This document shows, one piece after another, positions 1 to 12,342 of a stretch of DNA of 35,221 nt. The stretch is taken from contig JADGJH010000064.1 in assembly GCA_027596945.1 (NCBI GenBank), positions 1 through 35,221 on the forward strand, given 5' to 3'. A program made the translations under genes and the position numbers. The stretch's first letter is position 1, and each line of letters opens with the position of its first letter. The notes under the pieces were generated by a model. That model was not told the DNA's origin, ran no database searches, and worked only from the letters and a program-made list of their open reading frames with translations. The DNA is from Physocladia obscura. Taxonomy: Eukaryota; Chytridiomycota; Chytridiomycetes; Chytridiales; Chytriomycetaceae.

Positions 1-16
1 TTTTTAGGTCGAAAGA

Positions 17-3000
17 ATGAGTTCTGAACTCAACAACACAGGCGGTGCAAACCGATATAGGGTACGAAGAGTAGTTGTTCAAAAACAAATGGAACTTCTT
101 TGAAGATTGTCTCTCAAACCATCCCACTTTCTGGCATGGTATAGTTCGAAACCTTCACGGAGCGACTCAAGACAATCAAAATCAATCCAATCCACAAAGT
201 TGTTGCAAATAACGTTGGAATCAATGCATCGTCGAGTGAAGTACGAAACATAAGTTTCGATTGATAGGATTTCTTGAATAATCGGATTATTTCCGATAGG
301 ACGTTCCCTCCTTTTTTATCGAAGGTCTCGCTCATTGGCAAGACCTAAACTGTACAGCTCAATACACTGCTTTCCGTCGTGAAATCTACAAATATTCGCA
401 AAGTCTTGAGCTTATTCTTTACCACCAAAAAGAAATTTGTGATCTGATTCTGGTATACCTTGACACTCGTGTTTCGTTCGAGACAGCTGCTTTAGTTGCT
501 GAACCTTTGCTGAAGTAAACAAACTGTCGCACTTTTCACTTTCACTCTCGCTTCTAATTCATTTTACTCCGTAGCTTGGTCACCTTGCTTGCTCGAGATC
601 TTCAAGAAGAATTTTTTCCGTATTTTCCAGCAATTTTAAAATCGATCATTGATCTCATCCCGAAAAATGATGCAAAGTTACTTGAGGTGTTTTTTGCTTG
701 TTTTCTTCTGTTTGTTTTTAATATCTTTTACCGATCAGTGTATTTTCAATGCGATCGCGTATCTTTTTAAACACTTGTCGCGCGAAGTTAGCAACGATGT
801 TTTGCCAACGTTTCAGTTGAGTTCTCCATTCTCTTTTAATCAATTTCATTTCTCATTTCTCTTTCTCGCAGAATATTTCAAATCATCATGAAAGACCACC
901 GTTCATATATTCGACAATTTGGTGCCGAAGCATTCGGTTTCATTATTCGAAAAGTCCCCCACGAAAAACTTCCAGCATTTTTGAAGTTTGTGATAAAGTC
1001 ACTTCAAAAAGACACAAGTGAGGCGTATTCGGAAGGAATTGCGCTTTTGTTATTTGAGACCTTGAAGCAAGTCCGTCATACTTTGCATTCTCGAGCTATT
1101 CCTATTCTGCGGGTGTTTGTTGATTTGATTCAGGAGAATTTTTCAGATTCTAACAGTTTGTGCTAAAATGTTTTTTATCGCTGGAGGTTAATTGTTTTAA
1201 AATTCTTTATTCTTTGTATTTTAGATAATGCATTTGACACTCTCATCAAAGCAATAACTGCTATCGGCCACCACCTAACTCCCGAAACAGCAGATGAAAT
1301 CTGGGAATACTCCATTAATTCTGTAACAAAACATCTAGGTAGCTATAAAAATCCAGAAAATGAGGCCAACCACGAGCATTTCCGTAAAACTTTCAAAGTT
1401 TTTGCTACTCTTGTGTTACTTCGCAAAGGAAGCAGAATATGTGATCGAAAAGCTATTTATGGAGTCATTGAACATATTTTGGATGTGGTCGTCGTGAAAT
1501 ATAACGTTGACGACAGTTTAGCCCTTGATGTTATTGAGTGTTTAGCGTCATTGACTGCGTTTTCGAATTTGGAAAATATCCTTCTAACAGGGAAAGCTGC
1601 GGTTTCGAAGCTCTTTGGATCGAAGGTATGTTTTTTTCTCTTTCATTACGCGTTTTTTAATCTTTGCTTTTTTAATCTTTTTTTTTTAGAATGCAAGATA
1701 CATTTTTGTCTTTTGCGATATCTTACGAAAATTGAAGTCCGACCATTTAGCGAAATTTATTATGCCGCAACTTGTGGAGTTCCTTCCGTTTGCGTGGGCG
1801 ACAAACTCTAATATGGCAAATATGTTTCTCGCTGATCTAGTTGATTCGAATTTCGAATCCCAACTTTCCTTCGTGGCGCATGACTTGAAAACTCCTGATT
1901 TATGCTTAAAGCTTCCGAAACAAGTCGTTTTTGAATATTCGAAATCGCTTGATACCATTGTATTAGACGTGGAGAAAATCGACAATTGGGCAAATGAAAT
2001 TGATTGCATTGTGTCCGAAAATGATGGAAAATCTTGTTCAAAACTTGCGTCTTTGATTGTACTGCTTTCGAGTGCTAAAATAATTTCAACACCATTGTCT
2101 GACCTTTTCGATAAACTGCGGTCGCTGATACAAGCTGTATTGAAAGCTGCGCCGCAAGTTACAGGAAAATACGATGGCGAATATGGCAGTATTAATCGTC
2201 GCGCTTGCATGTCTCTTATTATACAGCGGGTATCGGAAACTTTGGTGAGTCGAGCTGTTCGCGCAAAGGATGTAAAACGACTGGTGACTGAGCTTTTTGA
2301 TACAATTGTTGGGGAATATTTGAATGAATTTTTCAACGATGTGCAATGTTTGGAAACAGTTGCTGCTTTTGTCGAAGCAAGTGAAAGGTATTTAGCCATA
2401 CTTTTATTCCGATAATATAAGTTTCCTAAAACACCAAAATAAAATAAAAATACGCAAAATTTAGTTTTTCAACATTGGTTTTATTTAACCAGGAACAGTA
2501 CTGCAAGATTCTATTGACTCTTGTCCCAAATATTGGATCAGTGAATCCGGTTGTTCGAAGTTGCAGTCTTCGTGTTATTATTGGACTTGCAAAATATATT
2601 GGCAACCAGGATATTCGAATCTTTGAAGCTGCCTTTGAATGCGAACAAATTGAAGATTCGCTTGAAAAGTACCGCGAGAAAAGTTTGCTGATTAAGAAAA
2701 TGGAAAATATGATTGAAGCAAAAGCGGTAAATAAGGTCAACGAAGAGGCGGCAATCAGATATTCGTTAGGTATTCTTGTTATTTAACAAAAAATTTATTC
2801 TTACTCTGCCATTTGTATGTAGCGCTACTTAGCTGTAAATTTTCAATGATTCATTCTGATGCCTCCAGTCTTTTAATAAGTTTGGCAAAGCACTCTTCTG
2901 ATTTGTTTTGGAAATATTACTTCCCAATTCTTCTCAAAACCAAGAGCCAAGGTTTGAACATTCTTTTTTAATGTTTTTGAGTCCTAAAGATAAAATTTTT

Positions 3001-6000
3001 TTGTAGGCCACGATCCTGTCGATTTTCAGATCAAATTTCCTGAATTTAATTCTGCTATAGATTTGGAGAGAAAGGGTGTTACAACTATTTGCACCGCGAT
3101 CAATAAAATACACTCAATTTCGGAGAGAACAAATTCGATATTCCAGAACTTGAACGAATATGAGCGTTTAGCATTTTTTAAGGTGAGAGTGGCATTTTTG
3201 GTTTTGTTTTAGCTGAAACACACAAAAGTCAACAAAAGATACAATTGAACGATTGGATGATCAACATTTTTATATTATTCTTATCAAATTGCTTCGAAAT
3301 TTGCCGAGTCTCGTTGAGCAAAAGTCCACTCAAATATTGCCACTGTATTTCGAATTATTACTACGTACGGATTCTGGCACAGAAGAGCATGTCGAAGAAA
3401 GCGAAGACACAGGTGTAAAAAATGACGCTGTTTCATCAACAGCAGAACAAATCGAAACTTCGTCCATTCGTGGAATTGTTCTTGAATTTTTGCACGTATT
3501 TGAGAATCTAAATAAGCCACACACTGTCCATGAACCATCTAAACTATATGACAGCTTTTTGGATCTATTGTCTAATGGAGACGCTAAAATCCAACTTCTC
3601 GCGTTAAACTGCATTTTGAAATGGAACCAACCGGGAGTGACGCAATATGGAGAGCATTTGAAAGGACTTGCAGATGACTCTAAATTTCGCGATTTTTTGT
3701 CCAGTCTGCAAGTTGATGAGCTCCGAAACAATGTTAAAATCGAAGATCAAACAGCTTTGATGCATATTCTATTGCGAATACTATATGGAAAATTGATTAG
3801 TCGAAGAGGCCGCGGATCTTCAAAAGTCGGTTTGAAAGCACGGCGAAATGCGATTTTTGCATTCATGGTTTCTCTGAATGATATTGATCGAGAATTTTTT
3901 ATTGACTTAATGGTGGCGCCGTTTCAATCAATTCTGAAACTTGATTCACTAGGCGAGAGTATGAGTGATGGAACCTTTTCGTTTGTTAAAGACCTTGTGG
4001 ATTCGGCAGTAACATCCCCAATAAAATTCCAAGTCGGCTTTATGAACATCTTGGAAGATTCCATCAAGCAATTGAAAAACTTGATTTCGCCGGTTTTGCC
4101 AAAGATCATGACTGTTGTCATGTATTTAATGAATGCTGCTGAGCAGGAGCTTCTCAAGATTGATAAAAAACCAGTAATAAATGAACCCGAATCCGATGAT
4201 TTGACTGATTCTGTAAGAGTGAAACAATTAAAGGATATAAGACACACGGCGATGCTGCGCTTAGCGCAATTGTTCAACTCAATTGATAATTTCGACTTTG
4301 GCCCTTACGTTCCTGCAATTTTTGTGTCTATTATTGATAGTAGAATCGAAAAATTTGATACTGAAAACACGCAATCTTCAAGCGCGTTGATGGATATCCT
4401 TGTATCGTGGTCGAAAAAGAAGAACTATGCTTTGTATTTAGCCCATCGAAGAAGCTTGATGCCAAAAGTTTTGGCGGTTTTGGCAGCAAATAATGTTCAA
4501 GAATCAGTAATATCAATTGTTGTTGCAATTTTCGAATCGTTTTTGGAGTTGGATGAAAGGTTTGAATCAGGTGAAATTTGTGCAGCATTAGTGAAACCAA
4601 ACATGGGACCTATTCTCAAAAATTTTGGTATCTTATTGGAAAAGCTTTTACAGCAATCGGTTCAACGATTTTCAACGATTTCTCTTATTTCGCGTGTTAT
4701 TCGAGTTTTAGCCCAAACTTCGTCATTTGTGAACAACCCGATTGAAGCTGAAAACTTAATGGCGATTCTGACGCCATGTTTGCGAAAGCGTTCTCAAGCT
4801 GTGTCTGAAAAGCTGAAAGTTGATATTCTTGAGATTTTGTCCAATTATATTCCAGTTCTACCATCATTGCAGGATCCAGAGACGAGAATGCAAGCTCCAT
4901 ACTTTACGGTTATTTCCCAAATGTTTTCAACATTGACAGAACGAGGAAGCAGACTCAAAGCTGTTCAAGCGTTTAAAAATTTTGCAAAAATCGAATCTAA
5001 ACTTCAGCTAATTGTTGAAATTGTGGAGAAGTTCAATTCTTATTTGAAGCACCGACTTGAGGACCCTGATTTTAATCTTAGATTTGATGCATTCACTGAA
5101 ATTGGGCAGACTCTTTACAAATCAATGGATTCTGAACAATGGCTCCCAATTCTTCATAGTTTAATTTTTTCGTTGCAAGATCAGACGGAGTTCTCAATCA
5201 GGACAAGTGCAGCTTTCTGCTTGTCAAAGTTTGTTGAAATTGCCTCCGGACAAATACAGCCAGATGCTTCCATCAAAAATGAAGAAATTGCTAAAATGAA
5301 AAACCAAGTTATTCATGTATTATTTCCAGCTATAAAAAATGGTATCAGTTCAAATGTTGAGCTTGTCAGATCTGAGTTTATGAATCTATTGGGGATAATT
5401 GTCAAAAACTTTGGAAATCTTGACGAATTCAAGGATATGGTCATTTTGCTTGCCGCTGATGACGATGAAGCAAGTTTTTTCAGCAATGTTTATCACATGC
5501 AAGTACATCGTCGAATTCGCGCTCTTAAACGCCTTGCTGAAATTGCCGCAACAGGAGTTTTGTCTCAATCAAATGTGTCTAACATCTTCTTACCGCTTGT
5601 AACGCACATTATTTTTGAAGCAAATCGCCAATCAGACCATAATATCATGAATGAGGCAATTAGCACTATTGCAGCATGTTCCGGATGTTTGTCGTGGGGC
5701 AAATACTATGGCATCATCAAAAACTTTTTGAAAGCAATCCCAAAACGACCATTGCTAGAAAAAGAATTGATCAGAGTTGTTGTTGCGATTTTGGAAAATT
5801 TTAAATTCAAAATGATGGCTCATTCTCTGGTCGAAACTGAAGCTACTGTTCCATCAATTAGAAAATCTGCTGAAGCTGAATTTGAGCTATCTTCAATGGA
5901 AGTTGATTCTGACGGGGACGACAATGCAATAAAAGTAGATATGCCGACAGGAAATACTGCGCAAATGCAAAGAATTCACAACACTGTTTGCAAAAAGCTT

Positions 6001-9000
6001 ATTCCTGATTTATTTGCTTACCTCACTAAAGAGGATGACGAAAATGTAAATTTGAGGGTGCCAGTTGCTGTTGCTATTACCAAACTTTTGACTAAGCTGC
6101 CTAAAGATTCAATGAATATTGAATTGCCAAGACTTTTGACAACAGTGTGCCAGTTCTTGAAAAATCGGTTGCAAGATGTTCGTGATGGTTGTCGTGAAGC
6201 CTTGATAAAAATTGCAAAAGAGCTTGGCCCTGTTTATTTCCCTTTTATCATCAAAGAATTACAGGGAGCGCTACTTCGCGGTTATCAGCTGCATGTTTTG
6301 GGATATTCTGTGCATCACTTGCTTGTTGGAGTAACTGACTCCTTCGGAGATAATGGGTATGACACTAGCATAGAGATGCTAGTCCGGATTTTTGTCAATG
6401 ATATTTTTGGATCTGTCAGTGATGAACGCGAAGTTCTTGAAATGAATGGAAAGCTGAAAGAGATAAAACGAACAAAAAGTTTTGATTCGTTCGAATTGGT
6501 TGCCAAAACCGTCAAGATGAACAAAATTACATCACTACTTCTTCCACTTAAAGAGTTGATGCTTGAATCCAATAGTTCAAAAACAGTGAATAAAATCCAA
6601 GACATTCTTCGGCGAATTGTTTCAGGTCTGAGTGCCAACACAAGCCTGGCTGAAACTGATTTACTTGTGTTTGTACACGGTCTCATCACTGAAACTTTGC
6701 CACTTTCCAAGCTGGTTTCGACACCAAAGCAGAAGCGAAGTGTAGCTGAGAAGCGCATTACAGTACAAATGAAAAGAAACGAACCGTTGAATGATATGCT
6801 AACTTATTTCAAGGCAAATGCATACCTTTTTATTGACTTTGGGCTTTCTATTCTCCTGGTTACTATCAAAAAGGACGGTGTGCGACCCAATAACCCCGAT
6901 CATTTGAAAATGATGGATCCATTGATTGAAGTTCTGTCAAAATCTCTCTACTCCACTCACAACACTGTGGTGGTGAATTCGCTTAAAATTTTTGTTTACT
7001 TGGTCAAATGGCCACTTCCTTCGTTGGAAGTGTCTGTTCCAGTTATTTTGAACCGTATTTTCGATTTATTTATGAAAAAGGGCGACGCATCTTCTGACAA
7101 GTCAGATGCTTCATTGAAGCTTTTGAGTGCCATTATTAAAGACTGTCCATCCGTTGATATAACGCAAAAACAAATAATAACATTGATATCATTATTGACA
7201 CCAGAATTAGAGGAGCCAGATCGACAAGGCGCTGCATTCGCCCTTATTAGATCAATTATAAATAGAAAGTATATTTTTTCGGAGATGTATGATATGGTTT
7301 GTAATTTATTTGTGTTTTAATACTTTTCTAATTACACCCTAAAATAGATGGCTGTTGTGTCTAAAATAATGGTCACAAGTCAAAGTAATCATGTTCGCGA
7401 TCTTTGCCGGCAATGCCACTGCCAATTCTTACTTGAATATCCTCACGGTCCGTTACGACTCAAAAAAGAATTCACCTATCTTCTTCAAAACCTAAAATAT
7501 GAATTTGACACTGGGCGTGAATCAGTGTTATCATTTTTTGCCCTGTTAATACCCAAATTGTCCGAAGATGTTTTGAACGAGTTTGCGGAAATGATTTTGT
7601 TGTCATTTGTGATGGTGCTTATCAATGACGATACTTCCAAATGTCGAGAGAAAGCCAGTGATTTAATCAAATTGCTAATCAGACAAGTTAGTTTGGCGAA
7701 GAGAGACACTTTTGTGAATTTGATGAATGGATGGTTTAAGCAAACTGAGCAGCCACAAATTTTGCGAACAGCAGCTCAACTACTCGGACTATATGTTGAA
7801 GCTGTTTCGGAACGAGATGCAAGACCAATAATTGAAAAAATGATTTCACATTTACTTATCGTTTTGAAAGTAGTTAGAGATGAGCATGAGCGCCTTGCAT
7901 ATGATAATAATGAAGACAATGACCCCGCTAATGATGAAGAAATGAAGCTACAGTATTGGCAAGCCGGTTACAACGCTTTGAATGCTTTGACAAAATTTTT
8001 TGCCAAATCTGTGACAGTGAAATTTATTCTTGGGACTGACTGTCTTGAATTATGGCCAATGCTAAAATACTTGCTGTTGTACCCGCACAATTGGATACGA
8101 TCGATTTCTTGTCGAATATTCGGAATTCTTTTTGCTGCAATTGATTTGGAAAATCTAGATGAATCTAATGAAACAGTCAAAGCTATCCTTCTTGATCCAA
8201 GAGAAATTTCCTTTGTCTCGATGCAAATGACAAAGCAACTTGAGTCTCCACTTTTACAAGAGGACCAAGCAAAGCAAGTTGTCAAAAATTTACTATTTCT
8301 TGGAAAGTTCGTTTTGAAGTTCCATAAAATTACGGAAAAAGATTCTGAAACTGAAGACGGCGATGGAAAGGATGATAACATTGACTCAGGGAATCCAATT
8401 CTAGTGAAAATCTTTAAACGAATGGCTTATATTGGACGAGCAGATTTAGGAACACCAAAAGTTTTGCTGGTGAGTTTGTTTCTGTCTCCTTTTTTTTATT
8501 TTTTATTTATTTTACTCCTTTTTGTTCTTTTTTCTTTTAGAGGAAAACAGTGTTTCAATGGTTTGGAGCGATGATTTTAAGCATGAAAGTCGGCAATTAT
8601 ACTCCCTATGTCGCACCAGCTATGTCCGTATTATATCGCACTATCAACTCCGTCGGTCAAGATCCAGGTACTTTATAAATTCTAATTATTACTGAGTTCA
8701 GCTAGTAGATATTAATCAAATATTTTTGCAGAGGAATTAAAGGTTCTCGGAAAAGAAATTGCCGAGCACATGCAAAATGCAATCGGAATCAGTGAATATC
8801 TCGAAATCTACAATAAGGTTCATAATACAGTCCAAGATGTGCGACAAGAACGCAAAGTGAAGCGTAAAATACAAGCTGTAGCGGATCCGGAAGCTTCAGC
8901 AAAGCGGCGCGAGCAAAAGAATGTCATGAAAAAAGCAGGAAAGAAAAGAAAAGCCGAAGAATTTTCAAAATCTCGAATTCGGATAGGAATGAGCAAGCGT

Positions 9001-9024
9001 GCACGTGGATTGAATATGGAATAA
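17..9024 (+). CDS. UTP20: UTP20, U3 snoRNP / SSU-processome HEAT-repeat protein (complete, 15 exons)
   Basis: UTP20 (human DRIM) is a nucleolar alpha-solenoid scaffold of the 90S/SSU processome, needed for 18S rRNA maturation. Exons: 17-61, 145-240, 300-514, 575-686, 739-815, 872-1155, 1225-1625, 1690-2387, 2465-2769, 2823-2951, 3007-3182, 3229-7296, 7348-8469, 8541-8667, 8732-9024. They sum to 2715 aa, against about 2785 in human and 2493 in yeast. Anchors matching the recalled human protein are a FETFTERLK N-terminus, FFIEGLAHWQDLN, LLARDLQEEFFPYFP (human LARDLQMDFYPHFP), DHRSYIRQFGAEAFGF and the lysine/arginine-rich C-terminal tail. Acidic linkers lie near 5880-5940 and 8340-8390. The ATG at 17 fits because the conserved block begins 15 codons later. 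A tttttag at 1-7 could be the acceptor of a 5'UTR intron. The acceptor of intron 8 is the least certain: 2464 keeps the frame, while the better-looking 2492 gives a stop. Identity is very secure; a few junctions are inferred. Confidence 0.95.
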
Positions 9025-9163
9025 AACTTTTATTATTTGAACTATTGATTGAAACAGAAAGGAATAAAAATAGTGAGATCATAGTATTGACCATGCTTCG
9101 AAGACTAAAAAAAAAATATGAAGTCAATTGAAATTGTAGAAGAGTTGGGAAGGAGTTGAAATC

Positions 9164-9792
9164 TCAGTGAAGTTGACATTCGACATCGATATATGTTTGT
9201 ACATAAAAACTGCATAGTTCCGTCCGCCCGTCAATACGAGTCATCATAGATAATGCACTCCAGCCAATATAGAAAATGGGGGGAACAGCTTGAACCTTGC
9301 AAAGTCGAACTAAGTTGTACGAAATTCCGCGGGCCACAGAAAAATAAAAGAGTTTGGATAAGGTTTGACTCATACTCACCGAATCATTGCCTGTATAAGT
9401 AGGGTCAGAAGGGTGAAATCAGGGGTAGAAAAGAGAAGGATTTTTTGGGCATCACTCAGTCAAGGCTGAAACTATGAGCTATTCGACAGGGGGTGTTCCG
9501 ACATTGAAGTAAATGTCATTGCTATCTTCGCTGTGATTTGGTATCAAGTATCGCTTGTGAACAGGCAGGCATGATCTCACCACTGTTTGTATTTTGAAGA
9601 AAAAAAGTGAAGGAAAATCGCCAAAACAAAAATTCTATTCTCCCCAGATATACCTGTATAGCCAAACTCTCCAAGCCTATCAATTTCGCAAGCAATATAC
9701 AAACGCACAATAAGTTTCAATTGTCTAATCAGATTTTTTTTCTTTGCAACATCACAATGATGAAATACGGGAAAGCGGAAATAATAATACAT
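9164..9792 (-). CDS. unidentified minus-strand coding exons (gene or gene remnant)
   Basis: Not recognised. Reading downwards on the minus strand, an ATG at 9792 opens a frame that runs to a GTATAT donor just after GEFGYT. It can be spliced across about 75 bp (acceptor AAACAG) into a frame containing HKRYLIPNHSEDSNDIYF, which stops near 9484. A long pyrimidine-rich stretch then ends in TATACAG near 9393. It is followed by an open frame containing NLVRLCKVQAVPPIFYIGWS, which stops at 9164. Base composition is richer in GC than the flanks, as for the real exons elsewhere in the window. I could not join the two blocks with a clean splice, and no family came to mind. It may be a small gene with an unrecognised intron, or a decayed gene next to the transposase relic. 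Confidence 0.3.
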
Positions 9793-9944
9793 CAGTAATC
9801 AGCAAACATGAACTAAAGTTAAAACAAAATATGCTAAATCACAAAGCAAACAACCATAGCATTCAACACCAATAGCTTCAGCATTCTTGAAAATATTAGT
9901 GACAAAAAATTAATGTATTCTGAGTTATTTCTTCCTGATCAAGC

Positions 9945-10547
9945 TTTTTGGATCTATTTTTCACCATTCCAAGGAAGTATTCAATCAGGTTGAAAAATAG
10001 GCAGAAAAATCACCATGAGTCCAAATGAGCAGAGTGTATAAATGAAGAACAAATCTGTGTGGATTTTAGCACCATTGAGGATCCAAACAGAACACTTTTC
10101 TGGATATTTATGCATTTTTGATTTGTGCTCAGCCATTTATTCACAGCACTTCAAAAATAAGTTGTAGTCAAATGTTCCTTCAGTTTCAATAATCAACAAC
10201 ACCTTAAAAAACAAGAAACAGAATGCAGGGCATTCTAACAAATTCTCGATGATAGATTACTCTCTGTCCTCAAAAAGCTTATCTATAGTTTCATATCAAG
10301 TTGCCCAAAGATTATTCACGAAGAAACAAGAGATTTTGCACCAATCAATAGAGTTCAGCTCTTTTATCACAACATCATCAGTTTTGACCTGCATTTCAAA
10401 CTGTTCAAGAACTTTGTAAGAGTAGCCAGTATCATGCAAGTTATGCCAAATTGTTGTCAAAGTTGTTGGAATTGGAAATTGTTCCCAATGTTTTTCCTCA
10501 AAAATGGCTGAAAAATAATGATTACATTGAATAAAATATGTATACAA
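9945..10547 (-). pseudogene. decayed Tc1/mariner-IS630-like (DDE_3) transposase
   Basis: On the minus strand one reading frame, broken by several stops, keeps the order of a DDE_3-type transposase. First comes a helix-turn-helix end segment (TIWHNLHDTGYSYKVLEQF, near 10460-10400), like the 'GYSYKKL' signature of fungal Tc1/IS630 elements. Next is a short SIDW block where the first catalytic Asp would sit. Then, after the ATG at 10136, comes CSVWILNGAKIHTD, matching the family's 'VLVMDNARIH' second-Asp motif but with Asn in place of the catalytic Asp. Last is VIFLPIFQPD followed by a stop, matching 'LPPYSPDLNPIE'. At least four in-frame stops and the D-to-N change mean it cannot be active. I did not find terminal inverted repeats or a TA duplication. 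The assignment rests on motif order recalled from the family. Confidence 0.65.
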
Positions 10548-10825
10548 CGATACCTGACGTGTAACTTTTAACTGTTCAGATACAATTATTCACTCGAAAA
10601 TAGTGACCTTCCAACTATTTATCTCAGTACTTGCAATGCAACGGACTTTTTAATCTATTTAACTGAGAGCAAAGTTGGTATTTTTACGGAATATATTGAT
10701 CAAAATTTTATAGTATGTTCAACTGGAAAGAAGATAGTTCAACTGACAAAACATGCCTCCGCCGGTTTTTAAATATTTAATTGCCTTATATTGCTGAAAA
10801 ATTGTCTTTGTAAAATTTTTTTTAG

Positions 10826-10933
10826 TATGTGGGACGATGGATGCAGACACAGCTGGTTGAAATACCAGAAGGACCTACATTCTCATGGACACCATTAACT
10901 CCCGCAATGTTAGTTCTCACGCATAAAAAATAA
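10826..10933 (+). CDS. 3'-terminal exon of an unidentified plus-strand gene
   Basis: A T-rich acceptor (tttttttag ending at 10825) is followed by 35 open codons and TAA at 10931-10933. The peptide runs from YVGRWMQTQLVEIP through PTFSWTPLTP to LVLTHKK. Its composition is protein-like and unlike the AT-rich DNA upstream. It stands tail to tail with RPN8, whose stop is at 11012. I could not place the upstream exons. The 278 bp between it and the transposase relic show no further coding sequence, so the gene may have a long intron holding the transposon or may be truncated by it. Family not recognised. Confidence 0.4.
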   Translation, partial: YVGRWMQTQLVEIPEGPTFSWTPLTPAMLVLTHKK

Positions 10934-11011
10934 ATGAAACAAAAATGTAAATTCGAAACTGACCGAACAATATTTATTCAAGTGTATTGACGAAAAAAGA
11001 CTGGAATATTT

Positions 11012-12342
11012 TTAATTTTTCTTTCCATCATCTTTCTTGGCATCCGCCCCATCCGCTCCAACTGCAGGAGTCGAAGACGCCCCACCACCATCCGCAAATA
11101 ACGCGATGCCGGCTTCCTTCTTTTCTTCGTCACGATTCGTTATCTTGTTTTGAATCAGATTGTGCAACGCAATCACCGCCCGTACGAGACTGCTCAAATA
11201 AACAACAAGCAGCTCGTCGTTGGTGCTGACGGCAAAACTCTTAACAGTTTCGGGTTTTTCGAGGTTCGGCAGCAGATTGAATATGTCCTGTAGGTTATAC
11301 AGAATCTGGTGGTTCACGGGGAGTTTTCCTGTCACTACTTTTTCAAGATATGATGTGATTTCGGCAAGACGCGAATGTAAGCCTTTGAGCGAATCGAGTT
11401 GGTCGCCGATTTGAGTGCTGAGTGTGCCGACGGCGTTGTCTTTGATGTCGCGAAGAAGATGTTCGACTCCGATTTCCTCCGCTTCTTCGGCTTCAATGAC
11501 AGACTGTACGTGTGAAAATGTTTTGGAAGTTTCTGTGCCATCCTGAATAATATGTGATTGGTAAAACGAAAATAGATAATTGAATTGAGTTTCTTACATC
11601 GTGAACTTCTTCAATCACAAAATAAGCGTCCGTCGGAATACCGAGAGATGATTGCTTGACATCAATAATTACAAGAACTGGGTTCGGTACGTATCGTTTG
11701 AAAAGTTCGTTAATTTCGAGGTCCGACGGACGCAACTTTGGTCCTGAATGGTACCAACCGACCATCTTTTCCTTGGCTGTTGGTATTCAAAAAAAAAAAA
11801 GAATTTTAAGCTCGATGGATAATATGGTCGTGGGTAGTTTGTGTTTTTCTTTTTGTCAAGTGGAGAATTTAAAACGCGCGTCTATTCCTGCCACAAATTC
11901 TTTGTTATACGCGAGCTGCAAAAGTCCCACAAAGATAACAAGGCATAATATCGAATCGAAGTAGACGAGAGTGAAACGGGGGGAAAGGTGGACGGATCCT
12001 TGTGAAACGAACATTACCGTTAACTTTCTTGCACATATCGTACATAGCCTCGTGATAATTGTGATCAAGAAACCATACACTCGGATCTTTCTCGTCTTCT
12101 TCGAAAGGAACTGTACATGGGAAAATTACATGATATTATTAAGGTGCTGGTTTGTTGAATTGCAAACAAACAAACGTACGCGCATATGAGTTTGCAATAT
12201 TGACTGTGTCGCCAACGACTTGGCCCAGTAGAACGCCAACCACGCGCTTCGAAGTGTTGTTGGCCACACGGAAAAAGTGGTCGACGGCGCTGAGGAGAAC
12301 AAGCGGATGCACAACAACTTTGCTAGGTTTAACCTCAACCAT
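11012..12342 (-). CDS. RPN8: 26S proteasome lid subunit RPN8 / PSMD7 (MPN domain)
   Basis: RPN8 is the catalytically inactive MPN-domain partner of the deubiquitinase RPN11 in the 19S regulatory particle. Exons on the minus strand are 12342-12180, 12110-12018, 11776-11598 and 11542-11012, totalling 321 aa (human PSMD7 324). The N-terminus carries [19 protein letters not shown] and [10 protein letters not shown]. Exon 2 gives [17 protein letters not shown], exon 3 [11 protein letters not shown] and [11 protein letters not shown], and exon 4 the [13 protein letters not shown] helices and [20 protein letters not shown]. As in all RPN8 proteins, the JAMM metal site of RPN11 is not preserved. The C-terminal tail is Gly/Ala-rich and then KKDDGKK, shorter than the animal lysine tail. 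Intron 2 is 241 bp, long for this window, and shows nothing inside. Donors are GTACGT, GTAATG and GTAAGA. All splice phases agree. Confidence 0.96.

Noticed and set aside
114..341. 75-codon minus-strand ORF at the window start
   Set aside because: It overlaps UTP20 exons 2 and 3, whose plus-strand frame matches the family (ERLKTIKINPIHKV, FFIEGLAHWQDLN).
1686..2399. 237-codon minus-strand ORF
   Set aside because: Shadow of UTP20 exon 8; Ser-rich composition typical of an antisense frame, no motif.
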